Of a stretch of DNA of 64,000 nt, positions 38,901 through 50,900 are shown one piece after another. This DNA comes from Euborellia annulipes (taxonomy: Eukaryota > Arthropoda > Insecta > Dermaptera > Anisolabididae): the NCBI GenBank assembly GCA_023213315.1, contig JAKCPI010005660.1, positions 62,001-126,000 on the forward strand. Reading direction: 5' to 3'. Below the pieces are notes generated by a model. It saw only the letters and a list, made by a program, of their open reading frames with translations, ran no database searches and was not told the DNA's origin. A program made the position numbers and the translations under genes. Numbering within the stretch: position 1 is the stretch's first letter; each line of letters begins with the position of its first letter.

Positions 38901-41900
38901 CTGCGACGTTTCGGTCGACTAAAGGACCATCTTCATGGCTAGGGTTCAGTCAACAGAAAAACACTCTTATGTTCATTGATAGACATTTCATAAAAATCAT
39001 TACGATCTATCAGATATAATATATTCAGCGTCAAAGTCAATATAAATGATCAAATGTTTTATAAGCACTTTTTTTGGTTCAAATTTTGAATAAAATTACA
39101 ATAAAGGTTTCTATCTTAATATAATAAAGAGTTTATGTCATAGCTCTGAAGATGAAGTATTATCGAAATGCGAATAAGCTAAAATAAAATCTTTATGAAA
39201 CTTAACCTTGTGTTATTTATTTATCTATAATTTAATTAAAAAAGTTTCTATCTTAATTTGAACTGAAATAATCAATCACATGAGAATATGCATGTGAGTC
39301 CAGTCATTAATGATCCCTCACTTATATAAAAACGTTGTGTGCAGTAGCTTATTTGGAAGGATTTATCAAAATTTTATTTTATTTATAAGTTTTTAACTTT
39401 ATATATAAATAAATAAATTACCTTTGGTTTTTTCGATTTTTTAACTTTAAACATTCCAGTATCTGAATCTTCATAATAAGACTTTTTCTTTTTTTTAGGT
39501 TTTGATTTAATGAAAGAATAAGATTTTCTGAAAAAAATAAGAACAAATTAATAAATATATAGAATATATATATATTTTAGAGTAAAACCTTCTCATAAAG
39601 CTCAGAGAAAATTAAAACGTTTTTATTGGGAAATGAAATAGAATTATATTTAAAACTCAAACTTAAGACTATCCAGATTTCTATCTTTTTTTACTTTCTC
39701 TTAACCTATATATGAAATATATAGAGAAAGTATTACAATCATGTTAAAAATTGGATGTCAAGATTTTGATGGATATACATGTTTTGAGGTCCCCTGAGTC
39801 CAAAAAAGGGGGTCCCGCAAATTGGTCTGTGTGTGGAGATTTTTAACCATGAAAGAAATGAGCTACAAGGTTAAAATTTTATATTTAAGTTAGACACCCT
39901 CTGAACTCGTGAAAAAAGCTTTTAAACAAAATCAGCTAAAAAGTACTAGTACTTTACTGATGTACTTTTTCAGTTTTTTTCGATTTTCTCAAAATTCGCT
40001 GCAAAGATTTTATTTAAAATTCATGAATCAACTATTTTTTAGATGCTCTATAAAAAGTATATCAGTGAAATTTTTTGTGGAAATCGTTTGAAGTACACTT
40101 TACTGATGTGGAAGCATTCGTAGCTTAGGGTGATCTATGAATCGCGTGGTCAAGTTTTAAACTAAGGTGCTATGCGAAACTAAATATGTTTGAATCATTG
40201 GGGAGAAATCGAAACGTTATAAGGAATACTTTCATTGGAAAATTACCCCTCTCCTCTCCTCCCTCTATGGCACTAATGAAAAAGAACGTTATAGAGGGTA
40301 AAACGTTATAAACAGGAAAGTTATAAGAAAGTTTTACTGTCACTCTATATATACATATATGTTTGAGTTTGGAAAAATTAAAAAAAAATAACATACTTAG
40401 ATTTTCGACGACCCCAAGTAGAATCGCTTTCCTCGCTATCAGATTCGATCCTCAATCGTCTAGTTTTCTTTTTCCGAGGGCCATCACTTTCATCACTATC
40501 ATCGTTAACTAAAGAAAAATAAACTATTTAATAGAATTAATTAAGAAAAAAAAAATTTTTTATTAGAATGTTTTTTTTTTTAAATATATGTTTGAATTTG
40601 ATATCTAAATACGAGTATTTATTTCTTTAAAAAAAATACGAAAATTCTCTTAACTAAATTTTACTCAAAATTTATTTTATAAATTGTATTTTCTTTTTCA
40701 AAAGGATTAATAGACATTTGTTATCGAAATATATCTATTAGCCTATTTAAGAGGCTTCAGGATGCAAGCTGTTCTCATGTTTTTGTTGATAAGATGGCAT
40801 TAGGGGTCTTAAAAATTTAGCCAAAAAGCCCAACTATTACGAAAAATTGCCAACAGATGGCAGGATGGTAGGGCTATATTTAATCTCATCTATTTGTTTG
40901 ATTTTCGTTGATCTTTTAATTAATGATTAGTTTATAAATATTATATATCATTTATAACAGCATAAAAATAGAATAAATAGTCTTATAAGTGATCTGATAA
41001 TGCCGGCTGTTAGACTAGCCTGCCATCTTTTGCACTATTTGGCCGTTAATTTTTAAATAAATATGAAATGTATTTTTGACTTCGTCCCCACTTTATTTAA
41101 TTATTATAGGTTGGATATTTATGATTTTTACATTTTTCCAAAATCCAATTTTCATAATAAAACGTTTTTTGCATTTTCTATAAATATAAAAAAATATTTT
41201 TTAATAGTAATTAAAAAAAAAAAGCATTCTATTATGTAAAATGCTCACGAATTTAAATCATTTAAAAAAACGCATAAAAAAATACTTTAAAATGCCTTAG
41301 AATATTCGGACTAAAGATTTGATATGCCTTCCCGAAGCCCCTTTAGTTCATACCAGGTACATGGTCAAGTAGTTTGTCATTGTTTTAATGACTTCGCCTT
41401 GTAATGAAAACTCCCCCACCAGTACTAACTAAATCTTAAATTAATTATTTAAATAATTTTATTATTAGTGATGAGATGTGGTATATTTTATAATTTAAGA
41501 TTTAGTACTGAGTGAGTTTCTTCATTATAAGGCTATGTGGTTTAAGCTACTTGATCATGAATGAAGAATCAGATTAGATAATTAAAAAAATTAAATATTT
41601 ATATTTTTTTTACTTACTAAATTCTTTATCAAATCGAGTAGTTCGAGTTCTAGCTGAACGTCGAACTGGAGCTTTTGAACCTTTTTTACCACGACGTCTT
41701 CTACCAATATCAGAGTCAGAATCTTCTGCGTCATCATCCTCTTCATCCTCATCTTCCTCTTCTTCTTCACCACCAGAACTACTTCCACGAAAATCTTCGT
41801 CTGAACCATCATCTTCGCTACTAATATCTAAACTATTAAGACGCCTGTGCTTTTTACGGCCCAAAAGTTTTCGTACGGGAGGGAATCTTTCTTCTTCATC

Positions 41901-44900
41901 TTCGTCATCGTTGGCTTCAGAAGAATTGGCTGAATTTTCTTTTTTAGCTTTTTCTTCTTTATCTTTATCCTCATTATTATTAGCGTTATTATCATTCTCC
42001 TCCCCTTCAGCTTTTTTAACCTCTTCAACAGTTACTGGCTTTTCTTCAGAATCAACTTTATTTTGATCCTCAACTAATTTTTCTTGTTTCTCCTCTTCTT
42101 TTTCTTGGAGGTTCGCATTGACTATATTTGATATATCTTTTCCTCTACCTTGGTTGCCAGCACCTTTCACAGCCTCAAGTTCATCCTAAAAAAAAATGAA
42201 ATGTTTAATCATTATAAAAATATAGTGTATATAATATAAAAATAAAAATAACTAACTTGTATTGCCGAATTGATTAATTCATCATATTCATTAAAACGAT
42301 AACTGAATAAAGCCTGTCTTCTTTCCCTAAGTTGATAAACAGGTTCGGAATCACTGGACGATCTTGAAGAACTTGAATCAGTCTCAGATTCAGAAGATGA
42401 AGAAGAATCATAATCTTGTTTATTTTCATCATCTTCATCTAATTAAAAAAAGTAATATTTTTTTTATTATATAGAAATTCAAAAAAAATTAATAAATGAT
42501 TAAACAAAAAAAAAAGAGATAAGAGGATTGAGTGAGGTGGACGTGCTTTGTGTCGGCTCTGTTTCTCCGGCGAATTGCCTCTCGGATTTCTCCATGTTCT
42601 ACAAGATTTTGGTATGACACTATTCCTGCTCTCGAGGGCTTCCTGCTGGTGAGTCTCTTCGGTGGATTTCTCCAGGGGTTGCGAGGTGGGGCGTTAAAAT
42701 TTGGATTCGCTTTATGATTTTTTCTAAAGAAAATTATTTCATTTAAAAATTATATTTAACTCTAATCCTCTTAAAAAAAAAAAAAAAAAAAATCCATTCA
42801 TAGCGATTCATTTTCTGCTTCTTTTGTTTTATTTTTACTTTGTGTTATTAAAATGATTGACCTTGGGGCAATCTGAGTGAACATATCAACTATCCAGGGC
42901 TCGCCAAGTCCACTCAAGTCAAGTCTATGAGCCGAGGCTTGTGAAGTTATCTACCTGTCTTTCCTGGCCCCTCCCATCATATGCGCGCGCGGAGCACTAC
43001 CTCGCAGCCCCCTATTCTGCGCCACTTGAGTCCTCGAACGACGCGGCGGTGTGCTGGTTGCGGCTCTTCAGGGGAATTTTTTAAACTTTGGATTTTGTAT
43101 TTTAATTTGGAATTTTGATCACACTTGCTCTGTCTGATGATAGCATTTCTTTTTGTTTTTATTTTTTTTACAATTTAATGTTGAATTTTATACTTCATAA
43201 CAATGTCTGTTATTGATAGAAGCGTTTGTGGTGAATGCAGGGGCTCACTTTCAATGGACAATGAGTTAATTTGTGATAGATGTAGATTTGGTTACCATAC
43301 TAAGAAAAAGTGTAGTGGATTGACGAGGGAGGATTCAAATAAGGTCTTGGCAAGCGGCTCGAGGATTTTTTATCTTTGCAGAAATTGCCAATCAAATAAC
43401 AAGCCTAACAATTGTAATGATGATTACACTGACAAATCGGTGAATGACCTAATAAAGGAACTGCGTGGTGAACTGATGGTGGAGCTAGATTCAATAAAGT
43501 CTAACCTTCAGTGTCTCGGCAGGCCCGCAAGTTCTGACTGGATGGAGGATGTCTGTGCGGAGCTGAATGAAAGACAGTCAAGAGCTAATAATATAATCAT
43601 TTTTAACTTGGGCGAGGCTCCTCACCAGCAGGATCACCAGAGTGTCTCTAAAATTTTTCATTCGATAGCACCGGAAGTACCGCTCGATAATATGAGAAGT
43701 TTTCGCCTTGGCAAACCTGTTAATAATAGAATAAGACCTTTGAAAGTTATTCTTGATTGCCCCAGACATGTCAAGACTATACTTGGTAATAAAAACAAAC
43801 TTAAGGACTCTGAATTTACCATGATTTCACTTCAGTCCGATCAGACCCTCAAACAGAGGGCACACTTGTCGGATCTTAGAGGTTCGCTGGAGGAGAGGAG
43901 GGAGAAGGGCGAAGCCAATTTGACGATTAAATTCTTCAATGGCACTCCTAGGATCGTCACACTCTCACCAAAAAACTGATTAGATCACGGAGTCTCTCAC
44001 TTTACTATCAAAACATAAATGGAATGAGAACCAAACTTGATGAATTACGGTCACGTATCCCATGTCTCGACAATGAAATCTACTTATTGACTGAAACAAA
44101 CTTAAACAATGATGTCTCGAACGCTGAGCTTGGATTCGGACATTATACTATATTTAGGTTTGACAGAAATTCGTCTACAAGTCAGAAGAAATCTGGAGGG
44201 GGAGTTTTGGTGGCAGTTAAGTCAAGTTACCCGGCTTATGAGGTCAAGATATCAAGTACTGACGTTGAACAATTATATATTTGTGTAAAACTCGACCATT
44301 TGGACTGCATAATTGGTTGCGTCTATATTCCTCCAAACTCCCATCTAGACATATACAAGGCCCATTGTAATACCTTGGAGGAACTGCAATTTGAATTCCC
44401 TGAGCATCATATGTTTATAGCTGGGGACTACAACCAGCCATCTTTCCATTCTACTACCAATTGTGGGAGTGAGATCGGACGGGGGCAGCCTCTGGAGGTG
44501 AAGCACATCCTGAACACATATTCTTTTCTTGGCTTGGAGCAAATAAATAAAACTCTCAATAGGAATGGAAGATTGCTGGACCTAATCTTTACTAATTTCA
44601 TCGAAGTCGGAGCCTATTTGGCGAGGGATTTTCTAGTCAATCCGGACCCGCATCACCCCCCTTTGGAATGTTTGTTGGTGCTACCATCATGCGAAGAGCA
44701 GAATGCGATGGACGTCCGGAAACATAACTTTCAGCGAGGCGACTACATCAGTATGTCAGAGTCTTTCCTTTCTGTGAACTGGTGTGAGCTGGACTCCCTG
44801 CCGCTTGACGACGCTCTGAGCCGTTTTTATGAGATTGTATATCAGGCTATTAACGAATTTGTGCCCGTGTTTAATAACAGCACATCACACAGATTCCCTA

Positions 44901-47900
44901 AGTGGTTTACAGCAGAACTTAGGAGATTGGTAACAGAAAAAAGAAAAGCTCACACTAAATACAAATCCACTCTATCATCTGCCGATTATCGCGAATTTGC
45001 CGAACTAAGGAGTAGGTGCAAAAGCGTATCTAAGCTTACTCATCAAAGGTATATAAACAACCTACAAGAGGGCATGACCTCAGACCCTGGAGCATTTTGG
45101 AAATATGTGAACTCATTGCGCACTGATAACTCGATACCGAGCCTGATGCATTACAACGACCAATCCAGCAATAATATTTCCGATATTGCTAACTATTTTG
45201 CAGATTATTATTCTTCTGTTTATGGTGTAGAGGAGTTCACTAACGATGGGAGCATTAAGAATGGCTTCTCTTCGAGCTTAACGACACACAGAATTACTAG
45301 TGAGGAACTCTTAAAGAAGATTGGGACTCTCGATTGTGGGAAGGGCCCCGGCCCGGATTGCATCCCTCCAAGGCTGCTTAAGGCGTGCTCTGGATCGCTC
45401 TGCTTGCCCCTTTTGATACTATTCAACAAATCACTCTCATTGGGAAAATTTCCCGATTTGTGGAAGCTAGGATATATAATCCCAATTTTTAAGGATCAGG
45501 GAAGCAGAGCTGATGTAACTAAGTACAGGCCTATTACCATCCTGTCAGCCATTCCCAAACTCTTCGAGAGCCTCGTCCTGGACTTGCTTGCGTCGACTTT
45601 CAAAAATATAATTTCACCCCACCAACACGGCTTTGTGACAGGGAGATCAACCACAACGAATTTGTTGCTCTACCAGAATTATATCAACAATTCTATAGCT
45701 AATGGATTACAGGTTGATACGATTTATTGTGACATGTCAAAGGCTTTTGATAGGGTGTGTCACGGGCTTTTACTCCGCAAGCTGGAGAAGCTGGGTGTTG
45801 GTGGAAACCTGTTGACCTGGATCGAGACTTACCTAACTGAACGAAAACTCAGAGTTAGGATCAAAAATTGCTTCTCTGATGACTTTATCCCATGTTCCGG
45901 AGTTCCTCAGGGGTCACATCTTGGGCCGTTGCTCTTTGACCTATTTGTTAACGACCTTAAGGATTGTCTGCATGGCGTAGAATTTCTAATGTTTGCCGAT
46001 GACATCAAAATATTCAATGAAGTAAAAACCCTGGAAGATTGTAGAGAGCTTCAAAACAACTTGAATAGCCTCAATTCTTGGCTGCGCGATAACTTATTGG
46101 AGCTTAACATCGATAAATGTAATATCATGCGTTTCCACAGATGCGCTTGCCCTTTGCTCTACAGTTACAATATTAATGAAAGATTGCTCAAAACAACTGC
46201 AATAACAAAAGACTTGGGAATCTATTTTGATTCACAGCTCAACTTTAATTACCATATTGAAAGAACAACCAAAGAGGCTCTAAGAACTCTGGGATTTATA
46301 TGTCGGAACACAAGATCTTTTAACAATGTATGGGCTCTCAGGGCATTGTATTTTGGTCTCGTCAGACCCAAGCTTGAATATAACTCGGTCGTCTGGTCCC
46401 CCTGCTATGCAAATCACTCTGAATGTCTGCAGTCGGTCGAGAACAGGTTTTTGCGTTATGTCCGATTTAGAACTGGTGAGAGATTGGGGAATCTCTCATA
46501 TGAACAGCTGCGGGACTGTCTGGGCATGAGATCACTTGATGAAAGACGTGTCGTGAATGACCTGATCACTCTGCACAAGATATTATTCACTTTTAATTGC
46601 CCTGAACTACTCAAACTGATCAATTTCAGGGTACCAGCCTGCAACACCAGGAGTTCGGGCATCTTCCACGAGGCTATATGTCAAAGGAATTATGCCTATA
46701 ATGCCCCTTTGGCTAGAATGCATAGGCTGGGGAATCAGTGCTGCGAACACCTGGACATATTTACTTCCACAATAAGCAACATTAGAAGTTTAAGAATGGA
46801 CCAAAACTAGTCTGAACCGAGTGTGAACACTATTAGTGGGGATTGTATATTTTTCCTTATCTTTTTCGTTTATTTAAATTTATAATTCAATATATTCTAT
46901 AACCATGTATAACTATGTAAATTGGGCTTGACCCGTGATCTATTAATAAATAAAAAATAAATAAAATTTTACCTCCTGATTCTTTTTGTTCTTTTTCACG
47001 ATCTTTATTTGGAAGAACATTATCTAAACTAATTCCAACATAAGCAAGACGTTTTCTTCGTAATTCTTCATTTTCACGTCGTTTACAACTATTATCAAAA
47101 AGGCGTAAACTCTCTTCCAATTTTTCTAATAAGAGTATCTGTATAAAATAATTAATAGTTGGTATTAAAGATTAATAAAATTTAAAAATGAACACTTCAT
47201 TATTACATTAATATATTGAGTTGTTCGGAAAGTAATTTCGTTTTTTCCCAACAAAGGACTTAATTGTATTTTTTCACAGCTAACTTCACACTTAACCTTA
47301 ATCATTATATATTTTGGTATAGCAAGGCCTTCTTGTTAAAAAGTCCGTTTGATTCTACGCACTAGTTTTTTGATGGAGCCCTTTCAAATATGGAAAGTAA
47401 AAAGCAGCATTTTTGGCAAATTTTACTATAGAAAATGTTTGCTCAGGGATCCATATCTTGTGGGTACGTGGATGGCCACCACGAGCTGCCCTAGCTGGGA
47501 CTGGCAGGACTTCTCATCTCAATCTCTTCCCTTCTATATTTTCAACAGGCGTCAGACCGTGCGACGGGCCGGCCTGTTTTATTCCTTCTCGGTCGCAAAA
47601 ACCCATGAATCTGCCCACCTCGCACCGCGGGATTAAGGCCAAGAAAGAAGAAGAAGAAGACTATAGAAAATGTAAAAATGTTGGAAAAATTGTTTAAATT
47701 TATCGAATTCGGCCGTTCATGATCACTTGAAACGCCTAAGTTTAATCTCAAAGTTAGATATATGGATGTTATTACGGAAAAAAAATGTGTGCCGTCGCGT
47801 TGACGTCTGTGATTTGCTTCCTAGGCGTTTTAAAAGAACATGAACGATCGAATTTGATAAATTTAATCTTTCAGCTATCTCACGAGTTGTTATTCGCTTC

Positions 47901-50900
47901 TTTGTAATGTCTTTATTGTGTCTTCTTCAGCTTCAACTGGCCTTTCATTTTTTTCTTGCTTGAACAGCATTTTTACTCTTTTTTTATAGTAAAAAAGCAA
48001 AATATGCCAAAAATGCTGCTTTTTACTTTCCATATTTGAAAGGGCTCCATCAAAAAACTAGTGCGTAGAATCAAACGGACTTTTTAACAAGAAGGCCTTG
48101 CTATACCAAAATATATAATGATTATGAGGCTTAAGTGTGAAGTTAGCTGTGAAAAAATACAATTAAGTCCTTTGTTGGGAAAAAACGAAATTACTTTCCG
48201 AACTTTTCAAATATATACATAAATAGTCTAATTTTACTTACATGTTCACATGGAGGACAAAACCAATCCCCTTCGGGAATGACGAAAAGTGCAGGCCGTA
48301 AACAAGAGCAATGCCAACCAGAATCACATTTATCACAGAGTAAAATCCATTCAGGATGATCACTTTTGCCACATTTTTGACAAGCATGTTCATCAGCAGG
48401 TTCCTCGGCATCAGATTCTTGAAAAAAAAAAAAATCAAATAATCAATAAGATATAAGTTAAAAAGTAAAGTGATAACATCAGCGTTAAAAAAATGCTATT
48501 TTCTAAAATAAGTTTTAACGGCGAAGTTAACATTTTATTTTTTAGCACCAAGTGTTAACGACTCATATGAAGATAGCTACGTTTTCTGCATGTTCATGTT
48601 TTTAAACCCCTCGATAACCTCTCGCGCATGCGCATTACTAACTTAATTTGTTATTTTCAATCTAGTAGTAAACTTTTATTTCAAAGCTGTCAAAATCATA
48701 ACTTTACTTTTTAGGTTAAAGACGCATTTTTATGCATTAAATAAGGTGTTAAAATATTGAAGGCACCTCCTAGACATGACAGTAATTTTTAACACTAGTG
48801 ACTAAATGTTTACGCTTAGCCTTTAAAGTTTTTGCTTATAGAATTGAAATTTGAGGCAAGGAAGTGTTAAAATGAATTAACACTGTTTAGAGATGTTAAA
48901 AATTTTTGCTTAGAGAATAGACCTGAAAGGGATTTTCTATCTACCCTGAGGAAAGCGAAGAGCAGATCATAGTAAAGATAGAAAAACTTCTCGAGGAGAG
49001 AACAATTGTTGACATAAGAAAATTGGAAAGAAACATCAAATTCTTAAACAAATACCTTTTTGAGCGGTTCGAGCGCGCCGAGTTGGTTCCACTTCACCAT
49101 CTTTTTCAAGATCTGATTCAGGAGAAAATTCATGATCCGATTTAAAAACGAGGTTTTCTTCCTCCTCATCCTCTGTAGGCTCATGTTCTTCTTCTTCCTC
49201 CTCTTGACTGGAACTTGAAATATTTAAATTAGTCTAAATGAATTTTATTTTACTAATAATTTTTAAAATAAATATTATATTTTTACCTTGAACCTGATGA
49301 AGAAGCCCAAGGATTATTTTCATTAAATTTGGATCCTTTCTTCTTGCGTTTCTTTTTTTTCTTTTTAGTTTTTTCTTCTTCATAGTCCTCATCAGCTTCA
49401 TCGTCGTCATCAGTAGGAGGCTAAAAAATTATGGTTATAAATATTTAACATAAAAGAAACCTGATTAAAAAGAAAAAAGGGACGACTGCCTTTAAAAATT
49501 GTATTAATACTATGCTAGGGTATTTTAAATTGTAAAATGTTTTTATATATATGAAAAGTTAGAAATTATTTTCCGATAGATGTATTTTTTTTATCTAGTT
49601 TTAATATTAAGTTATAACGTTTTGGATTATGATTAGAGAGCGGAAAAAAGTCTTTCGAGTTTTGTCAATTTTGAGACTTCCTGATTTTCTTAGATATCTC
49701 CACTGATCTCACAAAAAGAAACTTTTTTTTGAGATTTTCAAAAACGACTTTAACGATACAAAATTATTTATATACGGCATATTAGGGGGTTTATTTATAC
49801 CATTTGGTATCCAAATGATCTAAATAAATATTCTTCGGACTGCCTGAGATCCGTGGCCTTTAAGACTATCATTATTGACATTTATCAACAACTCTAGCAT
49901 CTCGGGGCCACGAGGGGGGGAATAGGGATGTTTTACATCTAATATATCGGCGGAAACTAAATATATGTCGGCACAAAAAATCTGGTGTGTCAAGCGCAGC
50001 AGACCTTAAATAAGAGAAAGTTGCGACTAGTCACACCAGATTTTTACTTTTATACTAATGAAATTAAATTTTTTTATTTATTTAATTATATTCTAAAGAA
50101 CTCTGCCATATTTCCGTTATCGAGAGATATGCTCTTTATTTCTATTACTTTTTCATATTATTAATTGTTAAAATTGACAGCGATTTTTTTGCCAAAAACA
50201 GACATTTTACCGACTATTTGACTAAAAAAGACTTTTAAGGCCACTTTTTTCAGAAAATAAGAGACTTTTTTTCCGCTCTCTACTTATGATTTAACAGAAG
50301 AAAGAAGAATTAACGCGGAAGTTTCCGAAAGTTAAGACACCTAATAGGGTATGTGAAGTAAGTTACTTACAGTTCGTTTCTTTCGTTTTCCTCCTTTTGG
50401 ATCCTGTGAACAATAATTAATCATTAGAAAAATATTTAAATTCTATATAGAGCTGTTACCAGTATTTAATAAAGTTACTGAGAGTACTCTACCTCTGTCC
50501 CAAGCATAGGTGGCGATTTATTATTTTTTTAGATGGCAAATTGTTTTTCTAATTATAAATGTCTATATATGGGGTGTTTCAAAAAGGACTTTACAATTTT
50601 GAAAATTCATATAAATTTATTCAGAGAACCTACAGAGGTGAATGACAATTTGTAGAGAAACACATCAAGTTTTGCTAGTGCCGCTAGCTCTGTGTTTCGG
50701 TTTGAATAATCAAAGTCATATAAATTTATTCAAAGAAGCCAGAGAGCTGGTTTTAGTATTGTTTAAAGAGAAACACATCAAGTTTTTTTACCTCAAACTA
50801 AAAAGTTTGGAAAGAAATTTACTACCGATGGGATATGTTCAGGATAGAAAATCTTTAGTTTGGGGTAAAAATAAACTTGATGTGTTTCTCTTTAAACAAC

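Larger units (their letters stand above)
42796..46966 (+). mobile_element. non-LTR retrotransposon (CR1/Jockey type), near-complete
   Basis: A GC-richer 5' leader (about 42860-43200), ORF1 (43203-43979), ORF2 (about 43976-46810) and a short 3' UTR ending in a TAATAAATAAAAAATAAATA-type tail at about 46966. Both ORFs are uninterrupted, so the copy is young. It lies antisense in RSF1 intron 10, its tail only about 6 nt from the intron's donor. No RNase H domain, as in CR1 and Jockey clades. The exact 5' end and target duplication were not established. Confidence 0.85.

Noticed and set aside
47349..47697. Two overlapping plus-strand ORFs (about 95 codons each)
   Set aside because: They lie over the GC-rich SINE-like insertion and are not conserved in the copies at 8660 or 965.
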